From contig JAFUVF010000044.1 in the NCBI GenBank assembly GCA_017483735.1, positions 1-64,000 of the forward strand: 64,000 nt of DNA, in the 5' to 3' direction. Positions 54,856 through 63,383 of the stretch are shown piece after piece. The notes below the pieces were generated by a model that was not told the origin of the DNA, searched no databases, and worked only from the letters and a program-made list of their open reading frames with translations. Numbering within the stretch: position 1 is the first letter of the stretch; every line of letters starts with the position of its first letter. The DNA is from Lachnospiraceae bacterium. Its GTDB lineage: Bacteria; Bacillota; Clostridia; Lachnospirales; Lachnospiraceae. The position numbers and the translations under genes were made by a program.

Positions 54856-57145
54856 TATGGAGAACGGAAATAAAGACAGAATATCAATATTGAAGGAATC
54901 GTATGAAAATGAAAAGGCAAAGGCTACGAAGCTGGCCGGAGAATATGCGGACGAGCTGGAGCGCATAAGGGAATATGATGACAAGCTTTCTAAGATAAAG
55001 TCAAATCCCTTTTATAAGCTGAGCAGAAAATTGAAGCATCCGGCAGTCCTTCTGGAGGCGGGAAAGAATCCTTTCATGAAGGCATCGGGAGAGGATGCGC
55101 CGGAGGACATACGAAAGGATTATGAGGAACGCTACGGCTATCAGAAAAATCCCTACTCCTTGTGGATCAGAAAAAAGGAGCCTATATTGTATGCGGAGGC
55201 TGACACAAGACTTACCGCTGCGAGAGATGAGGCGCTAAAAAACTGTGAGGTGCGTCCGTTTTCGGATCTCAAAAACATCAGGTTTTTAAGCGAGATTGCA
55301 GGTTTGTCCATCACAAAAAGGGTATATGTTTTTGCAAAAAATCCGGAATATCTGGATGAAAGCGCACTCATTTATGCATATGACTACTTTTCGAGGAATC
55401 CGGATGCGGCTCTTTGGTATGCCGATGAGGATTATACGGACGCTTCAGGGGAGAGGAGGCTGCCCTTTTTTAAACAGGATTATTACAGGGATTCCCTTCT
55501 TGGTTACTTTTTGTTTGGAAGCTTTGTTGCAGTAAATGTAAGCAAAGCTGAAAATCTGCTGCTTCTTTCGGAGGATGATGAGGATGTATGTATATATGAC
55601 CTCTGCCTTCAGCTTACCTTCAGCCGCACGGGAGGATACGGCGTTGGGCATTCCCCGCTTGTACTCTATCACATACCGGCGGAGGAAAAGCATCTGGACG
55701 AGATCTCTGAGGATTATAAATATGCGGCTAATTTCTGGGGCTATGAGGAAAAATATATAAATGTCAAAATATATGCTCTGAGAAGAATAGGCGTGAACGC
55801 AAAGGGACGGAAGTCATTCAGAACGGATATAGGCAGTGTTTATCCGATTACTATGGAATACGGTACGGTTTCCATAGTGATCCCCACAAAGGATCATCCG
55901 GAGGAATTGAGGAAATGTATTGATAGTATAATAAAGCTTACCGACTATCCAAGACTGGAACTGCTCATAGTGGATAACGGCTCCGCCGAGGCCGCAAGGG
56001 CGGATATAGAGGAATATATCCAAAAGATACGCATATCTGCGAAAATAAAGCGTGCGGAATATATATATGAGCCCGGAAAATTCAACTTCTCAGCCATGTG
56101 CAACCGGGGAGAGAGGGAAGCGAGAGGAGAATATATACTGCTGCTTAATGATGACACGGAGGTAATTGAGGAGGATTGGTTAAAAATCATGGCAGGTCAG
56201 GCCTCTGTGCCGGGAACGGGTGCAGTGGGTGCAAGACTGCTCTATCCTGACGGGATAACCATTCAGCATGCAGGCATAACCAATATGCAGGTGGGTCCAT
56301 CGCACAAGCTGGCAACTTTTCCAGAGGACAGATTTCACTATTACGGATACGGAAGCTGCAACATGAATATGTTAGCGGTAACCGGAGCGTGCCTTCTGGT
56401 AAAAAAGACTGTATATGATGAAATCGGCGGTCTAAATGAGGATTTCCCCGTTGCATACAATGATGTGGAATTTTGTGTGCGGCTTCAGAAGTCAGGACTT
56501 TTAAATGTCCAAAGAAACGATGCTGTGCTCATACATCATGAGTCACTCTCCAGAGGTGCTGATGCGGATGACAGCGGGAAGTGGAAACGGCTGATGCATG
56601 AGAGAAGAAAACTCTATGAGCTTCATCCGGAATTTGAAGGGCATGATCCGTATTACAGCAACGGATTAAAGGGAAATTGTCTGGGATATGAGGTCAATTA
56701 TATGTTCCCGTGGGAGGAGAGAATAAAGACCGTGGAGAGGGTCAATGTCAGGAAAACATCAGGGTTGTCAAGAAAGGAATATCCTCTCATAAGTCTGAAT
56801 ATGGATAGTGTGGAGACCCAGAAAAAATACGACGAGAGCGAAACGGATGTGCTGTGTGCAGAGGGCTGGAGCTATATGGAGGGAGCCGATAATTCCCGTT
56901 TTGAAAGGTTTTTTGTCCTGAATTCGGATGATGCTACAAGCTTTATATATCCGATATTCGAAAAATACAGGCATGATGTGGAAAATATGCTCTCAGGGGA
57001 GCGCAATACCGGGCTTTCCGGATTTGTATGCAGAATAAGGAAAAACACCCTGCATACGGGAAGCTGGGGCATGGGCGTATTATACAGGGATATGGTAAAC
57101 GGAAAGGAATATTACCGCAAGGCGGACGGGGAGCTTATCATATGA
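54821..57145 (+). CDS. Multi-domain family 2 glycosyltransferase with coiled-coil N-terminus
   Basis: 774 residues from ATG 54821, or 762 from ATG 54857, which comes two bases after the previous stop. The N-terminal ~75 residues form a charged coiled coil. A partial GT-like region (~120-300) contains WYADEDYTDASGERRLPFFK. The main GT2 domain covers ~345-600 (VSIVIPTKDHPEELRKCIDS, VDNGS, LLNDDTEVIEEDW, AVTGACLLVKK). A C-terminal tail of ~150 residues follows. It is one of two large related enzymes side by side, like the processive glycosyltransferases of rhamnan-type wall polysaccharides. Donor not evident. Confidence 0.82.
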   Translation: MNLSGERDCLSDMENGNKDRISILKESYENEKAKATKLAGEYADELERIREYDDKLSKIKSNPFYKLSRKLKHPAVLLEAGKNPFMKASGEDAPEDIRKDYEERYGYQKNPYSLWIRKKEPILYAEADTRLTAARDEALKNCEVRPFSDLKNIRFLSEIAGLSITKRVYVFAKNPEYLDESALIYAYDYFSRNPDAALWYADEDYTDASGERRLPFFKQDYYRDSLLGYFLFGSFVAVNVSKAENLLLLSEDDEDVCIYDLCLQLTFSRTGGYGVGHSPLVLYHIPAEEKHLDEISEDYKYAANFWGYEEKYINVKIYALRRIGVNAKGRKSFRTDIGSVYPITMEYGTVSIVIPTKDHPEELRKCIDSIIKLTDYPRLELLIVDNGSAEAARADIEEYIQKIRISAKIKRAEYIYEPGKFNFSAMCNRGEREARGEYILLLNDDTEVIEEDWLKIMAGQASVPGTGAVGARLLYPDGITIQHAGITNMQVGPSHKLATFPEDRFHYYGYGSCNMNMLAVTGACLLVKKTVYDEIGGLNEDFPVAYNDVEFCVRLQKSGLLNVQRNDAVLIHHESLSRGADADDSGKWKRLMHERRKLYELHPEFEGHDPYYSNGLKGNCLGYEVNYMFPWEERIKTVERVNVRKTSGLSRKEYPLISLNMDSVETQKKYDESETDVLCAEGWSYMEGADNSRFERFFVLNSDDATSFIYPIFEKYRHDVENMLSGERNTGLSGFVCRIRKNTLHTGSWGMGVLYRDMVNGKEYYRKADGELII

Positions 57146-59118
57146 CGGGCAGCAGCGCAAATACAGAGGAATATTATAAAGAGAAGCTGGCGGAGCAGAA
57201 GCGGCGTGTGCTTGAGCTTGAGAGAAATACGAAAAGGACAAGGGAACGTGCGGATGCTCTGGAGAATGAACTGAAGGTCTTGAAGGAGGGGAGGGCATGG
57301 CAGCTGTCCGCTCCGATGAGAGAGCTTTACCATCGGTATGCGAATTTTGTTAAGAAGGTTAAACGATACGGCTCATTAAGGGGCGTGCTTAAAAAGCTCA
57401 AAAGCAAGCTTATAGAGAGACGTGTACGCTTAAAGCACGGAAGCAAAGGCTTTCCGGATGCGGACAGGATAAGCCTTGAGAGAAATACGAAATTTTCAAA
57501 AAAAATAAAATTCAGCATACTCACGCCTTTATACAATACACCGGAAAAGTATTTGAAGGAAATGATAGAATCGGTGCAAAACCAGACCTACGTGAATTGG
57601 GAGCTGTGTCTTGCTGACGGCTCTGATGACGAGCATTCCTATGTGGGGGATATATGCAGGGAATATGGGGATTCCGACAGCCGAGTAGTGTACCGCAAGC
57701 TTCCCTGCAACAAGGGAATATCGGAGAACACCAACGAGTGCTTAAAGCTCGCCACAGGAGAATACATAGGACTTTTTGACCACGACGATATCCTGCATCC
57801 ATCGGTTCTGTATGAATATATGAAAAGAATATGCGACGAGGATGCGGATTATCTGTATTGCGACGAGACCACCTTCAAGGGCGACGGCACGATAGACAAT
57901 ATGATAACCATGCATTTTAAGCCGGATTTTGCCATAGACAATCTGCGGGCAAACAATTATATCTGTCATTTCAGCGTCTTTAAAAGAGAGCTTCTCGACG
58001 GGACTGAGCTTTTCCGCTCTGAATTCGACGGAAGTCAGGATCACGATATGATACTGCGGCTTACCGCAAGGGCAAAAAGAATAGTCCATGTGCCGAAGCT
58101 TCTCTATTATTGGCGTTCGCATAAAGGCAGCACGGCATCGGATATCAGTGCCAAGAGCTATGCAATAGATGCGGCAAAGGGAGCGGTGGCAGATCATCTG
58201 ACAAAGGCAGGCTTTAAAAATTTCGAGATAATATCCACCAGGGCATTTGAGACAATATTCAGGATAAAATATGAGATATTGGGGAATCCGAAGGTGTCCA
58301 TACTCATACCGAACAAGGATCATACAGAGGATCTTAAGCGTGCCGTTACCTCGATACTTGAAAAGAGCACCTACGACAATTACGAGATTATAATAATAGA
58401 AAACAACTCAGAAACGGCAGAGATAGAGGAGTACTACAGTGTGCTTGAAAACGATCCCCGTATACGCATAGTGCGGTATGAGGGAGAATTCAATTTCTCC
58501 AAGATATGTAATGTGGGCGAGGAGTATGCAACGGGAGAGCATATCATCCTTTTGAATAATGACACGGAGGTAATAACCGTCAATTGGATAGAGGAGCTTT
58601 TGATGTATTCCCAGAGGGAGGACGTAGGAGCCGTGGGCGCAAAGCTGTATTATCCGGATGATACCATACAGCATGCCGGCATAGTGATAGGGCTTGGAGC
58701 CCACAGAACGGCGGGACATACTCATTACAGGGATGCAAGAACCATTCTTGGATATATGGGAAGGCTCTGTTATGCGCAGGATGTATCTGCCGTCACGGGT
58801 GCATGTCTGATGGTCAAAAAAAGCCTGTATGAGGAATTTTACGGGCTTGACGAGAATTTTGAGGTATCCCTTAATGATGTGGATTTCTGCCTGACATTGC
58901 TGCAGGCGGGGTATCTCAATGTATTTACGCCCTTTGCGGAGCTTTATCATTACGAATCCGTATCAAGAGGAACGGATGAGGACGGAGAAAATGCAGCCCG
59001 TTATGACAGAGAGGCAAGGCAGTTTAAGAAGAAATGGAAGGAATTTATCGATGCGGGAGACCCGTATTATAATCCGAACCTGTCCTTGGACAGAAGTGAT
59101 TTCTCCCTTAGGTACTGA
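57142..59118 (+). CDS. Dual GT2-domain glycosyltransferase with coiled-coil N-terminus
   Basis: 658 residues from ATG 57142, which overlaps the previous stop by ATGA behind GGGGAG; the frame is open to 57028 without a ribosome site. N-terminal coiled coil (YYKEKLAEQKRRVLELERN), then GT2 domain 1 (~130-350: FSILTPLYNTPEKYLKEMI, LADGSDDE, GLFDHDDILHPS with DHDD, and later YYWRSHKGST), then GT2 domain 2 (~390-620: VSILIPNKDHTEDLKRA, IENNS, LLNNDTEVITVNW, GLDENFEVSLNDVDFC). Two active sites suggest an enzyme making an alternating linkage. It is the last gene before the phosphoglucomutase. Confidence 0.88.
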   Translation: MTGSSANTEEYYKEKLAEQKRRVLELERNTKRTRERADALENELKVLKEGRAWQLSAPMRELYHRYANFVKKVKRYGSLRGVLKKLKSKLIERRVRLKHGSKGFPDADRISLERNTKFSKKIKFSILTPLYNTPEKYLKEMIESVQNQTYVNWELCLADGSDDEHSYVGDICREYGDSDSRVVYRKLPCNKGISENTNECLKLATGEYIGLFDHDDILHPSVLYEYMKRICDEDADYLYCDETTFKGDGTIDNMITMHFKPDFAIDNLRANNYICHFSVFKRELLDGTELFRSEFDGSQDHDMILRLTARAKRIVHVPKLLYYWRSHKGSTASDISAKSYAIDAAKGAVADHLTKAGFKNFEIISTRAFETIFRIKYEILGNPKVSILIPNKDHTEDLKRAVTSILEKSTYDNYEIIIIENNSETAEIEEYYSVLENDPRIRIVRYEGEFNFSKICNVGEEYATGEHIILLNNDTEVITVNWIEELLMYSQREDVGAVGAKLYYPDDTIQHAGIVIGLGAHRTAGHTHYRDARTILGYMGRLCYAQDVSAVTGACLMVKKSLYEEFYGLDENFEVSLNDVDFCLTLLQAGYLNVFTPFAELYHYESVSRGTDEDGENAARYDREARQFKKKWKEFIDAGDPYYNPNLSLDRSDFSLRY

Positions 59119-59143
59119 CAAAAAAGGGAAAATATGATAAGAT
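59115..59143 (+). promoter_or_regulatory. Promoter before the phosphoglucomutase gene
   Basis: CTGACA (59115-59120), 17 bases, TAAGAT (59138-59143), ~30 bases before ATG 59176. Its first bases overlap the stop codon of the upstream glycosyltransferase gene, so this gene may be transcribed both alone and by read-through. Confidence 0.5.
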
Positions 59144-59175
59144 TATCCAAAGTAAATTTTTAAGGAGGGTATACA

Positions 59176-60900
59176 ATGAGCTACAAAGAGGAATTTGAAT
59201 TCTGGTTGAATGATGACTATTTTGACCAGGCCACCAAGGATGAGCTTCTCGCTGTCCGCAATAATGAGACGGAGATAGAGGACAGATTCTATAAGGAGCT
59301 GGAATTTGGAACAGGCGGCCTTCGCGGGGTTATAGGCGCCGGAACCAACAGGATGAACGTGTATACTGTGCGCAAGGCTACACAGGGGCTTGCAAATTAC
59401 ATCGTCAAAAAGGGAACTCAGGCAAAGGGAGTGGCAATAGCTTACGACTGCCGCAGAATGTCTCCGGAGTTTGCGGATGTAGCTGCATTGTGTCTTGCCG
59501 CCAACGGTATAAAGGCATATGTTTTTGACGAGCTTCGCCCTACGCCCGAGCTTTCCTTTGCGGTGCGCACACTGGGATGTACTGCAGGACTGAACATCAC
59601 TGCAAGTCATAATCCTCCGGAATACAACGGATATAAGGCATACTGGGCGGATGGAGCACAGGTTACGCCTCCCCATGATACGGGAATAATTGATGAGGTA
59701 AGGGCTATAAAGGCCTATGCCGACTGCAAGACCATGGACAAGGAGGAGGCAAAGAGCAAGGGGCTCTATCAGGTCATCGGTAAGGAGATTGATGATAAGT
59801 ATATCGAAGAACTCAAAAAGCAGATAATCCACCCAGAGATAATAAAGGAGGTGGCAAAGGATATAAAGATTGTCTATACTCCTCTTTGCGGAACCGGAAA
59901 CAAGCCCGTGAGACGTGTGCTTTCCGAGCTTGGCTTCGAAAATGTGTATGTGGTTCCGGAGCAGCAGGGACCGGATTCCGAGTTTACTACGCTTGATTAT
60001 CCCAATCCCGAGGATCCGAAGGCATTTACCTACGCTATAAATCTTGCAAAGGAAAAGGATGCGGATATAGTTCTTGCCACCGACCCCGATGCGGACAGAC
60101 TGGGTGTATACTGCAAGGATACAAAGACGGGAGAGTATGTGGGCTTTACCGGAAATATGTCGGGCTCCCTCATTGCGGAATATCTTTTGAGAGAGAGAGC
60201 CGCTACAGGAAAGATGCCCGCAGGCCCCACTCTGGTAACAACGATAGTTACTTCAAATCTTATTTTTGAGATTGCAAAGGCATATGGTGTGGATGTCATT
60301 GAGGTGCTTACCGGATTTAAGTATATCGGAGAGCAGATAAAGATATTCGAGGAGAACGGAAACAAGAAAAATTATGTATTTGGTCTGGAGGAATCCTACG
60401 GCTGCCTTACTGGCACATATGCAAGGGATAAGGATGCCATTGTTGCGGTAATGGCGCTGTGTGAGGTTGCATCCTACTGCAAGAAGAACGGAAAGACTCT
60501 CTGGGATATGATGCTGGAGCTCTATGACAAGTACGGCTTCTTCAAGGAGAGCCAGTACACCATTACCTTAAAGGGTGTGGACGGTGCAAAGCAGATAAAG
60601 GAGACTATGGATAAGCTGAGAAACGACCCGCCCAAGGCATTTGGCGCAAGGAAGGTGCTCAAATTCAGGGATTATCAGAATGATACAGTCATAGATATGG
60701 AGAGCGGAGAGAAGACCACAACAGGTCTGCCTAAGTCCAATGTGCTCTATTTCGAGCTTCCCGACAATGAGTGGTGCTGTGCAAGGCCCTCCGGCACCGA
60801 GCCTAAGATTAAATTCTATATGGGTGTGAAGGGAAGCAGTCTCGAGGACGCAAACAAGCGTGTTGAAGAGCTTACTGCGGATGTCAAGGCTCTGCTTTAA
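59176..60900 (+). CDS. Phosphoglucomutase/phosphomannomutase family enzyme
   Basis: 574 residues, alpha-D-phosphohexomutase family. It interconverts glucose-6-phosphate and glucose-1-phosphate, the substrate of RmlA and of UDP-glucose synthesis. The phosphoserine is Ser144 in TASHNPPEY, the metal loop is DPDADR (303-308), the sugar loop is GLEESYG, and the phosphate loop is RPSGTEPKIKFY. The length and the N-terminal FWLNDDYFD fit the PgcA-type of Firmicutes. Strong ribosome site AAGGAGGG. It joins central metabolism to all the nucleotide sugars of the cluster. Confidence 0.93.
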   Translation: MSYKEEFEFWLNDDYFDQATKDELLAVRNNETEIEDRFYKELEFGTGGLRGVIGAGTNRMNVYTVRKATQGLANYIVKKGTQAKGVAIAYDCRRMSPEFADVAALCLAANGIKAYVFDELRPTPELSFAVRTLGCTAGLNITASHNPPEYNGYKAYWADGAQVTPPHDTGIIDEVRAIKAYADCKTMDKEEAKSKGLYQVIGKEIDDKYIEELKKQIIHPEIIKEVAKDIKIVYTPLCGTGNKPVRRVLSELGFENVYVVPEQQGPDSEFTTLDYPNPEDPKAFTYAINLAKEKDADIVLATDPDADRLGVYCKDTKTGEYVGFTGNMSGSLIAEYLLRERAATGKMPAGPTLVTTIVTSNLIFEIAKAYGVDVIEVLTGFKYIGEQIKIFEENGNKKNYVFGLEESYGCLTGTYARDKDAIVAVMALCEVASYCKKNGKTLWDMMLELYDKYGFFKESQYTITLKGVDGAKQIKETMDKLRNDPPKAFGARKVLKFRDYQNDTVIDMESGEKTTTGLPKSNVLYFELPDNEWCCARPSGTEPKIKFYMGVKGSSLEDANKRVEELTADVKALL

Positions 60901-60908
60901 AGGCAAAA

Positions 60909-62294
60909 GTGATAAATACCGCAAATATCAGGAAAACTCTATATTATCTTAAGCGCAATGGATTCAGGGAAACCTGGTATGCGGTAAAGGAGAGAGGTTT
61001 ACAGGCGAAAGGCGAAGCATACCGCTTTTCGCCTGTTTCTGATGATGAGCTGAAGAGACAGAGAGTGTGGGCTGAAGGGCTGTCGCAGGATGAGAGAATA
61101 AGAATAAGCATCGTGGTGCCTGCTTACAGAACCCCCAGAGCATATCTGGAGGCGCTTCTGGATTCGGTTTTCTCCCAGAGCTATCCGTTTTTCGAACTGA
61201 TAATAGCGGATGCCACGGAGGATGACAGCGTAAAATGCGTGGCGGAGGCATACTTAAAAAGGCTTTCTGCGGAGGAAAAAGCTAAGCTTAGGCTTTTAAG
61301 TCTGGCCAAAAACATGGGAATATCGGCGAACACAAACGAGGGAATAGGGGCGGTCTCCGGAGCTTATACAGGGCTTTTGGATCATGACGATCTTTTGACA
61401 AAGGATGCCTTATACGAAATGGCAAATGCAGTCATTTCCTCAAAAAATCCGCCGGATATGCTGTATTCGGATGAGGATAAATGCGACGAAGACGGCGAAA
61501 GCTTCTATGAGCCCAATATAAAACCGGATTTTGATTATGAGCTTCTGCTCTCAAACAATTATATCTGTCATTTTACTTTGATAAGGACAGATATAATAAA
61601 AAGGCTTCTGCTGAGGACTGAATTCGATGGGGCGCAGGACTATGATCTGTTTTTGAGAGCTGTGAAGGAATGCGGGGGGAATGTGCATCATATTCCGTTG
61701 GTACTGTATCATTGGCGCTGTCACAGGGCGTCCACCTCAGAGAATCCGGGAAGCAAAAATTATGCTTACGAGGCGGGCAGACGGGCTCTGCAGGCCCATG
61801 CAGATTCCTCAGGATATGCGGCGGAGGTGCTTGATACAAAGCATGTGGGCTTCTATACGCTTCGGTACAAAAAGGATATATTCGTCGCCCGCAAGGATAT
61901 AGGGGCTGTCGGGGGACGCATTACGGACGGCAGAAGGGTGGTTGGCGGAGCCCTTAATCATCTGGGAAAGCCCTTATATGGAGGCTTGGACATACATTTC
62001 GGAGGATATCTCCACCGGGCTGAGCTTGCACAGGAGGTTTATGCTCTGGACGGACGCTGTATCCGGGTCAGACCGGAGCTTAGGGAGGACTTCTGCCGGA
62101 TATTCGGTCTTTCAGAATATCGTGAGAGGAAGAATGGATTTGCCGAAATAACGGATGAAGCATCTGCGGATGAGGAATACATAAGGAAATCTCTGGATTT
62201 TGGAGGATTTTTAATAGAAAAAGGCTATCGAAGCGTTTATTGCCCGGAATATACGCTGAAGCTTTCGGGCAAAGCGGGGAAGAAGATAAAATGA
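60909..62294 (+). CDS. Family 2 glycosyltransferase
   Basis: 461 residues. It starts with GTG 60909 just after the mutase stop, behind AAAGG. GT2 core from residue ~65: ISIVVPAYRTPRAYLEALLD, LIIADATEDDS, GLLDHDDLLTKDALYE (DHDD metal site), MLYSDEDKCDEDG, and HWRCHRASTSENPGSKNY. A distinct C-terminal region follows (~320-460). It resembles the first GT2 domain of the 57142 protein. Overlap with the next gene is by ATGA. Confidence 0.88.
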   Translation: MINTANIRKTLYYLKRNGFRETWYAVKERGLQAKGEAYRFSPVSDDELKRQRVWAEGLSQDERIRISIVVPAYRTPRAYLEALLDSVFSQSYPFFELIIADATEDDSVKCVAEAYLKRLSAEEKAKLRLLSLAKNMGISANTNEGIGAVSGAYTGLLDHDDLLTKDALYEMANAVISSKNPPDMLYSDEDKCDEDGESFYEPNIKPDFDYELLLSNNYICHFTLIRTDIIKRLLLRTEFDGAQDYDLFLRAVKECGGNVHHIPLVLYHWRCHRASTSENPGSKNYAYEAGRRALQAHADSSGYAAEVLDTKHVGFYTLRYKKDIFVARKDIGAVGGRITDGRRVVGGALNHLGKPLYGGLDIHFGGYLHRAELAQEVYALDGRCIRVRPELREDFCRIFGLSEYRERKNGFAEITDEASADEEYIRKSLDFGGFLIEKGYRSVYCPEYTLKLSGKAGKKIK

Positions 62295-63274
62295 GCAAGG
62301 TTACTGTAGTCATACCTAACTACAACGGCAAGAGATTCATAGAAGGCTGTCTGAGGGCTGTACTTTCACAGGCTGAGGGTACGCCGTCCTATGATGTGCT
62401 TGTGGTAGACAATGGTTCTGATGACGGAAGCGAAAAATATTTGAGAGAGCTTGGAAATGACAGGGTAAGGACAATTTTTTTGAAAAAAAACACCGGCTTC
62501 TGTCATGCTGTAAATGTCGGAATAAGGGAGTCAAAGGCTCCCTTTGTAATTCTTTTGAACAATGACACGGAGGTGGAGAGTGGCTTTGTGAGGGCACTCT
62601 ATGAGGCTATAAAGGACAGAAAAAAGGTGTTTTCGGTAAGTGCGAAGATGCTTATGTGGGATTCTGCGGGGCGCATAGACGATGCGGGAGATCTATACAC
62701 TGCCCTTGGCTGGCACAGAGCCAGAGGAAAGGGAGAGCCGGAAGAAAGATATGACAGACCGGCAAGAATTTTTTCCTCCTGTGGCGGTGCGGCGATATAT
62801 AGAAAATCAGTGTTTGAGCGCATAGGTCTCTTTGATGAGGCGCATTTTGCGTATCTGGAGGATCTGGATATAGGCTACAGAGCTTCTCTTTGCGGCTATG
62901 TGAATCTTTATGAGCCGAAAGCAAGAGTGCTGCATTATGGTTCTGGTACTACCGGCTCACGTTATAATGAGACCAAGATAAGACTGTCTGCAGCAAATAA
63001 TATTTATGTCATTGCAAAAAATATGCCGGTTTTTCAAGTGCTTCTGAATCTTCCGTTTCTATGTGCTGGATTTTTTGCCAAATTTCTCTTCTTCGCAAAA
63101 AAAGGCTATGGAAGGGTATATCTGAAGGGTCTTTACGAGGGAGTAAAAAAATCCTGCTCTGAGGAGGGGAGACGGAAAAGATTCATATTTAAATTCATTA
63201 GACTGCCACATTATATTGTTGTGCAGGCAGAGCTCTACCTCAATATATTCCGTCTAATTATTAAGAAATATTAA
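62291..63274 (+). CDS. Family 2 glycosyltransferase, rhamnosyltransferase-like
   Basis: 327 residues. VTVVIPNYNGKRFIEGCLRA, VVDNGSDDGSEKYLREL, LLNNDTEVESGFVRALY with the Asp-Asp metal site, CGGAAIYRKSVFERIGLFDE and FAYLEDLDIGYRA match the WbbL/RfbF group. A hydrophobic C-terminal stretch (VLLNLPFLCAGFFAKFLFFA) could bind the membrane. ATG 62291 overlaps the previous stop; the frame is open to 62240. A dTDP-rhamnose donor would fit the rml genes, but is not proven. Confidence 0.88.
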   Translation: MSKVTVVIPNYNGKRFIEGCLRAVLSQAEGTPSYDVLVVDNGSDDGSEKYLRELGNDRVRTIFLKKNTGFCHAVNVGIRESKAPFVILLNNDTEVESGFVRALYEAIKDRKKVFSVSAKMLMWDSAGRIDDAGDLYTALGWHRARGKGEPEERYDRPARIFSSCGGAAIYRKSVFERIGLFDEAHFAYLEDLDIGYRASLCGYVNLYEPKARVLHYGSGTTGSRYNETKIRLSAANNIYVIAKNMPVFQVLLNLPFLCAGFFAKFLFFAKKGYGRVYLKGLYEGVKKSCSEEGRRKRFIFKFIRLPHYIVVQAELYLNIFRLIIKKY

Positions 63275-63306
63275 GAATTAAATGGGTATATTCATAATAT
63301 CTTAAG

Positions 63307-63335
63307 TTGAGAAAAGATGCCGTAAATTGTACAAT
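63307..63335 (+). promoter_or_regulatory. Sigma-A promoter of the terminal phosphoglycosyl transferase gene
   Basis: TTGAGA (63307-63312), 17 bases, TACAAT (63330-63335). Upstream, 63261-63304, is a weak imperfect stem (TTAAGA/TCTTAA) with no T-run, so a terminator for the preceding gene is uncertain. Confidence 0.65.
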
Positions 63336-63347
63336 TATCTCGATGAT

Positions 63348-63366
63348 GACAATGTGGCTTATTGTC
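63348..63366 (+). other. Hairpin in the leader of the 63384 gene
   Basis: GACAAT (63348-63353) and ATTGTC (63361-63366) form a 6-bp stem around a 7-base loop, just before the ribosome site GGGAGACGG. It could affect translation of the second phosphoglycosyl transferase. Confidence 0.4.
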
Positions 63367-63383
63367 GGAAACGGGAGACGGGC

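Noticed and set aside
63261..63304. Intrinsic terminator after the last GT2 gene
   Set aside because: The stem is imperfect, AT-rich and lacks a T-run.
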